A program made the translations under genes and the position numbers. Positions 33,901 to 45,100 of a stretch of 64,000 bases of DNA are shown piece after piece (within the stretch, counting starts at the first letter, position 1; the number at the start of each line of letters is the position of its first letter). The notes beneath the pieces were generated by a model that worked only from the letters and a program-made list of their open reading frames with translations, had not been told where the DNA came from and did not search any database. This DNA is from Capitella teleta (lineage: Eukaryota; Annelida; Polychaeta; Capitellidae), in NCBI GenBank assembly GCA_000328365.1, contig KB301107.1, forward strand, positions 159,750-223,749, read 5' to 3'.

Positions 33901-36900
33901 GAAGGGAGCAAAACAGCACGAGACTCGCAAGAGTGCACGTCAACCCAGGCCTAACCATGGATAAACACATAGCACATGTTCTCAACAAAGCCCGGATCGC
34001 GAAGATGCTACTCATGAGAATGCGCTCCTACTGCATGCAAGAATAGCTCTCTTCCCTTTACAAGACACTTGTGTGGTCGGCCCTGGAATTCGGGAACGTG
34101 TGCTATGTACATGCCAGCGATCCCACCCTCCAAAACTCGAAGCCTTCCCGCACAGCACACTCCGCATGCTGGGGGTGAACCCCCTGATGCCAATGTCAAC
34201 CCACAGGAAGACGGCACACGCTGCCATGATATACAGACAGTGCTCCACCAGGCCCCCAACAACAGCCCCCAACAACAACAGGCCCCGCCCGGCAGCCCCT
34301 TCTGACCCTCGCGCCCACCTGCAGAGAACAGCCACAGCATCTCACCCTCATCAACTCCACATCCTAAAAAGCCGCAGAGACATCAAGATCTATGAACAAT
34401 TCTGCGGCCCATTTCACTCGTTCAACAGTCTCCCCTCTTCAGTGATCCCCCATGATGCATGCATCACAACCTTCAAGCAAAGTGTCTCGATCTTTTCCGA
34501 TTCCAAAAAAAATATAAAAAAAATAAAAAAAAAATAAAAAAAATAACAATAAAAATAAGCTGTGTTTCAAAAGGCTGTTTTGGCTGTAAAGCGATGATGT
34601 GAGACACTGTTATGCCCGGTTTTAGCTATTACTTCCGGGTCATAAGTCATAACAGAAAGCCCTATTCCTAAAACATTGAGTGCAAGTATTACCCATAACA
34701 AAATGTCTTAACTACTGAGCGATGGGTGGACTCGCATCTTGTACTATTACCTCACTCTCTGCGGCTTAGATATAGAGACTAGTTTCTTATGGTATACCAG
34801 ACATGTGGCACCGCTGATGAAAAGTGTCCATCTCGTTTATCGTCAACTTTGTGGATGTCATTTGAGAAACTCGAGAACCATATTGATTCACGTTTCTTAT
34901 ATAATAAATGCCATTTTTTATCAGACTAAGCATCGAATTTAATTGAATAGAATCATAATGATAAATGTCTTAACATCGTGTACACAAAGCAACAGATCAT
35001 ACCTTTTTTTTTACATGCATTCATTTTTTTAGTTGTAACAGAATGCTAATCACACAGACAGGCGACCATCCTTATTTTGCCAAGCGAACTGTTTCAGGAC
35101 CATGTTTTAGTAGCATTGTATGTACAATGTTTCAAACTCTAATTGGCCTACCAGCCATAGACCTAGTAGTATCTTATCATATCTCTGATACCAACCCAGG
35201 TCTGTACAGATCAATGCATGGAAGATCAGCTCAAATATGAGAGGCATGACAGAGATTATAAACACCTGTCCAGATCAGCTATACCTATATTACGTGTATT
35301 CATCTCTGTCCTTTGCCTTTCCTAGTTGAGTAGATTCTAGGATTACCAAAGAGAGTTTTGGTGCAGGATCGAGTGGATCACCTCACTGTTGATACACAAT
35401 AATTATGAGATAATTATTCGAAAGCTCGCCTGTAATCATCTCGATTCACCTGGTCCTCCCTTCTGACAATGCCCAGTATTATTATGTATTGTATGTACAT
35501 GTAATCTATCATGGAGCACTCTGTAGAATAAATCCTTCTTTTGCTTATCTTATGCTATAATTCTATGATGGCAGCTTACCCGAGTCTTGCAATGGTGTCC
35601 AGTGACTGACCCCATTTGGCAGAGCCGATTCTGATTGGCTCAATCGGTTGATTGGAATGTTCCACAGGTAGCTGAAATGCGTCATATGAAGTATGCATTG
35701 TTTTAGCTGTACGTCAATTACCTACTCATACGTGGATGGTGGAAGAGAGAGATCAGAAGAATTGTAGCGTTCTTGCGCGTAGGTCACGCGGAAGGTCTCG
35801 TAGTCGCGGTGCATTTTCAGGAGCGGATATCCTGACTGATCGATCCATGGAGTGAAAAGTTCTGTGAAATTCACAGGGAGACCACCAGGACCAAGAATGT
35901 TGTCCTCAACAGCCACCTGGAGGTAGGAAGGCCATCAAGGAATTATGAGTTGAAATTGATGTTGAATTTACCTGGTTGAAAACTGCCCACAAATCATTCG
36001 AGACAGTAGTAGAAAATGCGTAATCATTCAAGTATTTCTAAGGAGGGAAGAAGGAGCATACGAGTTATTATATTACCACATAAGAGTATAATTAACCCAC
36101 CCTTAACGCCTTCTGGAAAGAGGTTGGTCCAAGAACTTGGTGGATCATTCTCAGCATAAAAGCTCCCTGAAGAAAAATAAAAAGAAATCGATCATTTTCC
36201 TGAAACTTGCTATTTCTGAATTGCGTCACCTTTCCATACGTGGACGTTGAGAAAGCGTCCTCCGCGTGCCACGGAGTTGGGATGTGCGGTCTGACCGGAG
36301 TGCTCGTGTTCATCTCATCAACCCCCATCATGGGCACCAATCGTGAATTCAATACAATTTCACTCTATTGAGACAATGTTAGTAAGACTCTACTTTCTTT
36401 ATATCTCACCCCAGGCCATCCTAACGGGTCTTGCAGGGCCATGCTCTCGAAGTAGGATGCAAAACCCTCATTCAACCAGAGTTCGTCCCACCACCTACAA
36501 GATACAAGGTTACCAAACCACTGGAAAGAAATTCAACTCAGCGTAATCAGTTCTGATTAATTAATACCTACGTAATGTGTCAACTCATGGGTGACCACAT
36601 TCGAAATAAGCAATTGTTGATCAGTTTCAAACCAGGTTGGATCCCACAATAAGAGATTTTCAGAGTAAAGCACGAGACCCCAGTTTTCCATCGCACCACC
36701 CCAGGTGGGGAATGCGACTTTATCTATAAAATACACATCAGAAGGTCGCCTCTTGATTTCACTTAATGCACTGACCGATTTTAGTGACCGGGTTCTGAAT
36801 GCCAGTGTAATCATCCAACCATTCAACCAATGGAGCTGCAATCGTCATTGCGTACTCGGCAGCATGAATAACGTCCGCTCTGGCCCACACCCGAATCTGG

Positions 36901-39392
36901 ACATTAGACAATAAAACAAACCAATATTTAAAGATTGGATCTACCTTGTAGCCTTTGTGAGATATAATTTGCAGGTGGGGGTAATCCACGATTGCAAAAG
37001 CTAACAGGTAAGTCGACATAATTGGTGTCGTGTGGAAGGAATCCGCGATGCAACCATCTTCTCTGCAAATCAACAACCGATAAGATGTTCATTGTCTTTT
37101 ATTGAAAGCACAACTATGTACCTGAGTTCTGACTTGATGAGGTCACCGCAGGCGAGTGAGGTCATGTGCATCTTCCGTACTATGGTGACGCTGAACGTTG
37201 CTTTGTAAGTTGGTTCGTCAAAGCAAGGAAAGACCCTCCTCGCATACACGGGTTGCAGCTGGCTTCCCATGACATACCTGAAGGATCAAACACGTTGATC
37301 TGAAATCACCCCAATTCCCCTGATTACCTCATTTCGTTGTGCTGAGGGTATTGATCCCAGAACAAACCGTGATCCTGGTCGGAGGGAGAGATGATCCCCT
37401 TGAATGAGATGCGGATCAGGTAGATCCCTCCGCGAATCGCACTGTTTTGCAAATTGATCCGCATCAGTTGGAGATCGTCCAGGACTTCCCAGTCTTGTAT
37501 CCCTGGGTTAGGAGTCTCTTCATCGACTGGTTCAATGATCACAGAGTCTTCTTTGATTGTCAGGTTCGCCACGTTCAAATAAATTTTGCTGGTTGACTCG
37601 AGGGCTTCAATCGTGATCTGGACATGACCTTCAAATGTCATTGGGGGGGACGCGCCATATATGTCAGGTTGTATTTCCAGTGAGTAATGTGTCGGTTTCA
37701 GGTTCCCGGGTAATCGACCGTTGCTGACGTCATACTGGCCTTGATTGGCTGATCAAAAGGTATGGGAAAGGTAAGTCGTACATCGTCATTGCGGGAATTC
37801 ATTTGGGTGTCAGCGCTAATCGTGCAAAATGCTGCCACAGACGGAAATGGCACTATAATTTGCTTCAAATGGGCGCCCGTTCATCATTGTAAAATGCATC
37901 AGCTAAACACGGATGTTTTAGTATGTGCTTAAAGTAAACTTAGTCTTAGACCCTGGCGTGTTTGCAATAATCGGGTAGCTGCTAGTTATAAATAAAACAT
38001 TGTATCCTGATACCCCTGAAGCGTTAGAGTTAAACTTTGTTTAACTTTATATTACTTAATTCTATATAAAGTATGAAAATATTTCCCTCGATTTGTTGCT
38101 CCAATGTACACAACACGCTGTTCGATTAACTCTCATCATCTTTTTTGACCCATATTAATTTCACTTGATAATATGTTGAACATTTTGGTCATAAATAAAT
38201 TGATGACTAGCTCTCGGAATGCAGTGAGCCTTGCTAAAAATGGCCATGGAAGATTTTCTACAAGGCATGGATGCTGTAAACGGGTGAAATTCCCCACGCA
38301 CTTAGTATAGGGATTACAATAATATAATTATGGTTCCTTTTTGTGAGCAAGAGTATAAGCTGTGTGTGCCAGGCATAAAGCCATGTGTTTCTGATGATCC
38401 TCCCGGAATCAGCAGTATTTTTGGCTAAGACACAATTAACAGCCTCACCTTTTATTCAATGTACCCGACGCACTCATTGCACACCCCATGGAATACAATG
38501 GAGCACGGTTTGTTCATCATAATAAAGTAGTCAAGAGCTCATATTTCTTGAAATTATCTGGAGTCAGATTTGATGTATGCCCTTTATGAACTTTGCACGA
38601 GCAAGAGTCACTCACCCTGCCTCTAGAGCAAACCTCTCGACATTGAGTGCCATATATGTTGCGATGCTCGTAAATAATTGCATTGCCTCATCAACGTAGG
38701 TGGTCTTGATTAATTGCTTGGAACCATTGAATACATAATATATACTTCAGAGGCATCTGAGCTGTCATTGTGCACTAATGCATCTATTGTAATGGACAAT
38801 GTAAATATAAATTATTGACGTGCATTATCAAATTAATGTGGTGACATGCACAGGCACAATTGACACTGAAGCAAAAGGGCGACTATTAATGAGATAAGCT
38901 AGAGTAGAGAGGAATAATTAAACGCCAAGATACACAACGTCAAAGATAATGACGACCCACGAACTGCCACAAAGCATAAGGTGCCATAAAAAGAGGGTGT
39001 AACCACCTAACATCGGCTTGAGACGGCAGCATGGGGTGAATTAGTATGATGAAATTTGAAATATTTCATATAATTTGTGAACACTGACTCTGTGACATCT
39101 AAGAATATTTGTTAGACATCTAACAATATATTGTGCGTGGATGCCAAAAAAAAAAAAGAAGTTTTTAATCGTGATATTATTGTAATTACCAATATCTCAA
39201 TGGCATCATTATTAATATTTTAGTTTTTATCATTACAGTCTTAAAGTTAAGCATATGGGTCAACCGACCTGTGAAAGGGTGATCAGGAACTGGACTTCCT
39301 TGGTGAACACAAACTTGAGATAACACAAGGAGGATAATGAGTGGAATACGCATTGTGGAAATAAGCTGCATGACCCTGAAAATGGCTGGCAT
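30919..39392 (-). CDS. Secreted M1-family zinc aminopeptidase (aminopeptidase N-like), paralog E
   Basis: Coding exons: 39269-39392, 37328-37748, 37122-37277, 36945-37062, 36776-36896, 36572-36723, 36410-36520, 36230-36364, 36101-36166, 35972-36037, 35726-35916, 35580-35671, 32417-32547, 32290-32345, 32059-32209, 31840-31913, 31673-31783, 31432-31617, 31236-31382, 31123-31189, 30919-31071 (2829 nt, 942 aa from the first ATG). Three in-frame ATGs exist (39392, 39371, 39353). A TATA-like box at 39417-39422 is so close that a downstream one is likelier, and [19 protein letters not shown] makes the best signal peptide. GGAMEN is at 322-327, HELTH at 359-363 followed by Tyr, Glu382, and Tyr444 is the catalytic-type residue. 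It is more diverged than A-D and shares exon 13 and 18 lengths (131 and 186 nt) with F. Intron 12 is 3 kb long because of SINE, R3 and LINE insertions. Confidence 0.87.
31916..31938 (+). repeat. (TA)n microsatellite at the exon 16 acceptor of gene E
   Basis: About 11 TA units directly adjoin the acceptor of exon 16 of gene E. Read in gene sense the intron ends (TA)nCAG, so the repeat stands where a pyrimidine tract would normally be. Confidence 0.8.
32620..32907 (+). mobile_element. tRNA-derived SINE, copy in intron 12 of gene E
   Basis: Sense orientation on the plus strand. A B-box-like 'gggtttgagacccgatcaggcca' is followed by the body: 'gtgactctgcagtgctgcccaac', 'ggcgctgtgtactactgtctatgg', 'caggataaagaactctt', 'gggtcttctgttctgg' and the end 'gtaaaacccc'. 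The A-box part is decayed. Same family as 44132-44466 and 59479-59811. Confidence 0.75.
32908..33058. repeat. Repeat R3, left part of an interrupted copy
   Basis: Matches the first part of the R3 copy at 1850-2200 (ttattagc..., gcgca(t/c)...ttcaa, gagttga...acattgac). It continues at 34558 after the LINE. Confidence 0.5.
33059..34557 (+). mobile_element. 5'-truncated non-LTR retrotransposon (LINE) inside gene E
   Basis: Inserted in intron 12 of gene E, opposite to the gene. The plus strand encodes reverse-transcriptase blocks in order. [20 protein letters not shown] is RT motif 2a-like. [18 protein letters not shown] carries the first catalytic Asp. '[17 protein letters not shown]' is the block before the catalytic Y-x-D-D region. 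A C-terminal part follows ('[24 protein letters not shown]'). It ends in an A-rich tail (about 34505-34557). The parts lie in more than one frame and the 5' half of the element is absent, so it is inactive. The clade is not resolved. Confidence 0.8.
34558..34690. repeat. Repeat R3, right part of an interrupted copy
   Basis: Matches the second part of R3 at 1850-2200: gctgtgttt..., gatgatgt(g/a)aga, ctgttatgcccg and a following ttagctat. It directly follows the LINE tail. Confidence 0.5.
34691..35579. other. Remainder of intron 12 of gene E, nothing recognised
   Basis: AT-rich intron sequence with only short open frames. No repeat shared with other parts of the window was noticed. Confidence 0.45.
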
Positions 39393-39416
39393 AATTGAAG
39401 ATTGAATGAAGTAACG

Positions 39417-39422
39417 CTTATA
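39417..39422 (-). promoter_or_regulatory. TATA-like element of gene E
   Basis: The minus strand has TATAAG (within cTATAAGc) only 25-30 nt upstream of the first ATG at 39392. This would place initiation at or after that ATG and favours the in-frame ATG at 39371 or 39353. Confidence 0.4.
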
Positions 39423-42164
39423 GTATGTATACCTGTTTACATGTCCAGCAATTTTCTTTTAATCCAATGATAATATTGTTAGCTAAGTCCTATGGCCAAG
39501 CGGCTCTCCTGCTCTCTACAGAGAAGTGAGGCCTCTAATCGCGTGTTGCATCTATTTGACTACCTCTCCATCCTATCAGCGACATTAACGCTCATATGCA
39601 TCGCAATTATGCAAAGCTAATCTGATAAGCCAAGGATCAATTAACTTTTTTGTAGCGTGGGTGCTCAGATTGTATGTGATCTTCAAAGTAGAATTCTTTG
39701 TCCTAAGTTTGCTTACCACATCTGTTATTCAGCAGATGAATTCACCTTCTATGATCAGAAAGACCGAATAAAGCAAACAGAGGCGCTTTAGTTAAAAGCC
39801 TTTTCACATTTCTTGTACTTTAAAGGCAACTTGGAGCATTCTTGGAAACTCTCTTGCCGAATTACAGTGGGGCATAATAACGATATTAATTCGTCTATCG
39901 AGAGCGGAAATGAAGAACTGAAAAGGTTGCGTCAGCAATCATGCGAGGCTTTGATTACACGTACAAGTATTCATGATTGGTGCATCGTTTTCCTAAAGAT
40001 TATATGCAGTAATTCGATCAACTTTTTATGTTTCTGCAAAGAAAGAAAAACCAATTCAGGGGGGAGCATTGCCCCTCAATCTGGACATTCCTTTTTTAGT
40101 CTTCGTAATATAGTCAACGCTGATGCCAAGGAATCTCACTGAATTGCAAGATGAATGGAGAATTTTAGGAGAACCAATTTTCGCTATATAATTTAATGGA
40201 GTCATTGATATTAACGGTAGAACGACGGGCTTCCGTCAACTACAACAACCCAAGGTATACATGTGTTAATCAATGGAAACGAATACCTTATAAGCGTGAC
40301 AGAAGAGCTAACGGGAGCGAGCCTTGAGTTCGGACTGAAAATCAGTAACGCAAAGACTATCGTGTGATGAAGATAGGAGGTCAAGATCGGGTGTCCATCA
40401 GCGGGACAGAAGAGGAAGACCAAAATTTGAGTTCATGAGTTCAACTATGAGAAGTGCTGCAAACATGAGAGAAGCCCAGAAATGACAAGAAATAACTTCG
40501 CCATTTTATAGCCGTACGTTTGTGAATCGTGGACCACCCTCAGGTGAGATTGTTGGAGTTCTCGACTCCACCTGAAAGCAACACCAATGACTAGATCTCA
40601 AACACCTCGGTCCACGAGCAGATAGGCGTGCCAGAGGACAGGAGGTTTCTTGAGGGTGTGAAAATTAGCAAACAGTACCCACCCAAGAAGAAAAGAGGCA
40701 CCGAGACTGACAGATGTAGCCACTATAGCGAGAGAAAGAAAGAGAAGAAGAGATGGAGAGCTTGTTTTGGAAAGCATCAACAGTGACCGTAGTCCTGACA
40801 ATTCTCTCGATTGTGGATTGATTCAAATACTTGCAGCCAATAGTAGGTTGCAATGTGTGAGGCTGCCAAAAGTGTTTAAATGGTCTGTGGGTGTCCTTGT
40901 CGCTCTGCAAAATAGGCATTGATTATCTAGACATCCCCATCAGATGAGAACACACCTAAATGTCGTGTGGATTTATGACATTTTAAATCAATCGCATTCT
41001 TGGTTGCATTTGAAGTGAATAATTGCAACCTTGTAATCGCCATTGAAGGGCTATTAATTACTAAGAGGACGCAATTTTTATGTTAAGCGATATGTTATCA
41101 GTGAAAATGCTTGTAATCGCTGCATATTAATATCAATCGGCGTGCTTACACGACGGCATCTGAGATAAGCGAAGGCGCTTGTGCAAAAGGTCCAGAAACT
41201 GTTGACAGTTCGAGACTTAGTTCAGTTGGAATCGGCTCGTGAATGCCCCGATCTTACTGAATTAATATGCATACACGAATGTACATATATATAGTATGTG
41301 CCTCGTACAATATTAAAAGTGGTCAGAGCGGAAATTTTAAATGATAAAAACAATACAGCTTGCATGGGTGAATAAACTCGATTGATGCAAGCAATTATCG
41401 ATTAGTATATATTTTTTCTTTAAACTTTTATCAATAATTTATAGATATAATTATACATATACACATGTCATACAATATTCAGACTGCATTCTTATCATAT
41501 ATAAGGCTACTTGTGGAGTATAAACAGTTGTTTTCAATCCATTGTTTTCCACACTCTCGTCGATGAATTATGTCCCATATAATTCAATATCTATTTTACA
41601 AACATAAATATATGGTACCAGTTCGATTGCACACGGACACCCACACCCTAATCAGTCTCGAATTTGATGTCAGAGATAGCTGATCTTACTGATGTCAGCG
41701 TCATGACTCACGCTTGACTAAAATTGAAGGGCGAATATAGCTAAAATTTTAGCTCAGAGTTTTATCTCGCTGATGGGTCAACCGGATGGCTCAGGAGATG
41801 GCCATCACAGGACTCACACGCAGCCATCGTGTTAACTCACTGATGTGTCGCCGTTGGCTAACAGATTACCCACGGGATAGCCACCACAACACTAACCGTG
41901 TTAGTTAATTTGACATTGGCTAATTTACATATCATTTGCATAATTATTGACTTACATGTGCATTAGCTGATTATTAATTATATCATATTGCTGTGCTTTC
42001 ATTAATGAAAGAAAGAACTCCAGATATAGGAGATGGGTCGTGTGATATCGCTTCGAGACTGGGTATAGGCCTATGCGTTTGTGTTTTGCGCTTCTGATCT
42101 TTTTGTCCAATTATAACAGAAAGGTAGACACACACACATATATTACGGGTTGAGTGATATTTAA
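39423..42164. other. Intergenic region between genes E and F
   Basis: About 2.7 kb upstream of E and downstream of F. Mostly AT-rich and non-coding; a probable LINE scrap lies at 40240-40440. TA-rich stretches occur near 41280-41470. No host gene seen. Confidence 0.5.
40240..40440 (+). mobile_element. Possible LINE reverse-transcriptase scrap
   Basis: The plus strand reads 'LTGASLEFGLKISNAKTIV', like the segment after the catalytic YxDD in LINE RTs where a Lys-Thr-Lys-type motif occurs. Short and interrupted; assigned with low confidence. Confidence 0.3.
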
Positions 42165-42170
42165 TTTATT
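42165..42170 (-). promoter_or_regulatory. Poly(A) signal AATAAA of gene F
   Basis: AATAAA on the minus strand 29 nt after the TGA of gene F. This is ordinary spacing, unlike the overlapping layout of A-D. Confidence 0.55.
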
Positions 42171-42198
42171 ACGCTATTGACAATATCATTTCAAAAGT

Positions 42199-45100
42199 TC
42201 AAGCACGTGCTTTGTCCTGCAGCCAGTCATGCAGCTGCTGCTGGTTGGCATCGGCCCACAGGAGGTTTTTCTGAATGACGTCACGCGCGGATTGATACAG
42301 AGCCTCGTCTTCTTCATCCTCCGCTGGGAACTTCAACGTGAACGCGTCGAACTGTGGAATACATGACACATAAGAGTATTGCATAATCCACACCAGAGCC
42401 ACAACACTTACTGAGGCGTAATCCTCCTCCGTGGCGAATCCTTCGACGACCGCCATGAAAACACTTCTACGGTTAACTCTGAAATCGTCAATGAAATCAT
42501 GTGAGCGATGTGAATGAAACTCTGGATGACGACGCACCCTTGGGGCAGAGGCGTTACGTCCCAGAATGAAACAAAGTGTTGCCATAGGAACCAGCGGCCT
42601 GAATCAGACCTGGCCATTGGAAGCAGGGCGTTCGGAACTTCATTGCGGGGGATCATATCTTCGTCAAACATCAGATCATAATAGCTGAAAAGGAAAGAAG
42701 TCAACGAGAGAAATCTCAGAAGATGTCAGACCTGCTGAGGACCTCTTCGTCAGTTGAGCAGCTGAGCCCAAAGAGAATGTCGCTCCTCTCAATTGTCGCA
42801 TTGGGCAAGTGCAGGGGTCCAGTCGAGAGATACTTGTCAAACATGGCTTCCCAATCAGTTTCGTCTCCTGTTCGCACCGCCGTGCAATAAGCGTTTGCTC
42901 TCAAATCGACGAAAATGCTAATCAGACATGATACCATATAGTTACAAGAGCGTCTACATGTCAGGAATGCTCTTACGGATTAGTTTCACTCGACAGCCAT
43001 TCTTCGACTAAAGACTGGGCGGTCAGAACGCAATCGACGTTGTTGCAAGTGCACGCCATCGTAACAGCAACTTCTCTCAACATCCTATATTAAATAGAGC
43101 ATTATCTGAAATTAACCCGATTATTTTCAGTCTGAGCATATACGGACATTTGATAAACATCCTCTTCGCTCTCTTTCTCCCATCCTTTGTGTTCATATAC
43201 GGGTGTCACAAGCTGCAGAAGATAAGCCTAAAAGACAAATTTATAACCGCCGTTCACTCGAGTCGGAATCCAAAACCTGCAGGAGTTCGTACGTTTCCGG
43301 GAATCTTTTAAGTAGAGTGGTCAGTTGTTTCTGCATGCCGTAATCAGCACTCATCCAAGGCAGAGATTCTAGCTCATTTGCTAGATACACAGTGGTATCC
43401 ATGGCGTCGGTTTCCTTTACGAGGCCAACTCTGAGAAGATATACTGACATGTATGCATTTCGATGCAATTTGTCATGTGACCCTTTATACCTGGCAAACG
43501 CAAATGCATTCTCGACCAGCGTTGCTCTGCTCTCGACATCGATTACCTGGAAGTATACAAGAATAATTTCAAAGAAATAAAAAATAAAAAATAAAAAAGG
43601 TATGTACCAAGTGGTTGTCCAAAAGCTGTCTGAGTAGGTTGTCCATATTTTCCTGGTCATAAAGAACCCTCTTGAAACCCGTGGTCGTCGGGTTGACCAG
43701 AAGCCACTCGGCGTCTTGCAGATCCAGTTGGTCAACAACTATATGCAATTATAAAATATAATGGAGGATTAACTTTAATTATGGACTACTTGAGACGGAT
43801 GAACTGACCTACTGGCTCCTGGTTCATCCAGATATCGGTGTGCATAGGGGCCTCAGGGTCATTCTCATTGGCCATGGTGATTGGGACATTCCACAGGTAA
43901 CTATGTGGCAACAAAGTTGAGTATATACAGAGTGGGCTATCTATTCCATGTTAAAAACAGAACTGTAAAATTTGCTAAAATGTATCAATTCTTCAAAAAA
44001 AGAACTACCAGGTATGGATTGAATAGGCTATTTTGCGCCCATTTATGCAAAGAAATCAAGTAAAAAGTATATTTTGAATGAGAGAGGAACATTTAAATGC
44101 AAGTGGTGAGTGATTGCGAAGAGATTAAAATCAGTGAGTGTGAGTGATTGGGGTTTTACGGCTCCACCCAACCCGTTCGGGTGATACGGGTGCCAGAACA
44201 GAAGGCCCGGGACCGGGGTTTTCCCCTACTCTTAACGATAAATCCCAAGGGTTCTTTATCCTGCATACCACCATAGACAGTAGTACACAGCGCCCCGCCT
44301 TGTTATGCAGTTGGGCAGCACTGCAGAGTCACCGAAGAATTACAAATGTAATTCACAATCATAACGCCCGTGGCCTGATCGGGTCTCGAACCCGGGACCT
44401 CGACCCCCACGGTCGGCATAGGATTGTAGTCAGCGGTTTAACCCACTGCGCTATCCGGTGCCCCTAAAGAGATTAAAATAAGATGAGCCCGTAAACGAGC
44501 ATTAATGAATGTAATCTCTTGTATGACACTTCAATACAAACTATGTGCTTTGTTTTGATTTTAGAGGATAAACATTAAAGCTACTGTCACAACAATAGCA
44601 CTCTCAAACAAAACAATAGTACGAGAGTTTTGCCTTAATTATGCGTTTAATGAAGCTTATTCATGGTCCGGGGCCCCGTTTGCCGCCAAAGGTGGAAATA
44701 TCGCGGAATGTTGAGTGCACTCTATTAATTGAGATAAATCGGCATAATTGTTGATGAAATTGGAATAATTATAAATGATAGGAAAAGCAGCATGACATGT
44801 TAGACTAATCATACCAAGTATTTATTTCTCTTATCTTTGTGTATTGTTTTACACTGCGATCTGTTTTGTAACATTTCCTTAGAAATGCGTAGCACCATTG
44901 AAAAGCATTGAGATCTTTAGCATGGAATAGATAGACTATTTTTGGCCCGATCTGTAAAACTTACTCGTATGGAGAGGATGGCTGGTCAAGACCAAATGGA
45001 TTGTACTTCTCCTGGTTGAAGGTGACTGTTTTATCTAAGTAGTCCCGTTGCACTGAGAGCAATGGATATCCGATTTGGTTGATCCATGAATCCATCTTTG

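Noticed and set aside
34073-34537. A 154-codon frame rich in Pro, Gln and Thr
   Set aside because: It is an alternate reading of the 3' part of the LINE, ending in its A-rich tail.
42061-42199. CRISPR-like or other ordered short-repeat array anywhere in the window
   Set aside because: No regularly spaced repeats with unique spacers were found. Short tandem motifs such as the CA run here are simple repeats.
44380-44466. A tRNA gene on the minus strand
   Set aside because: The A and B boxes belong to a SINE head; the segment does not fold as a complete tRNA and has a SINE body, tail and target duplications.
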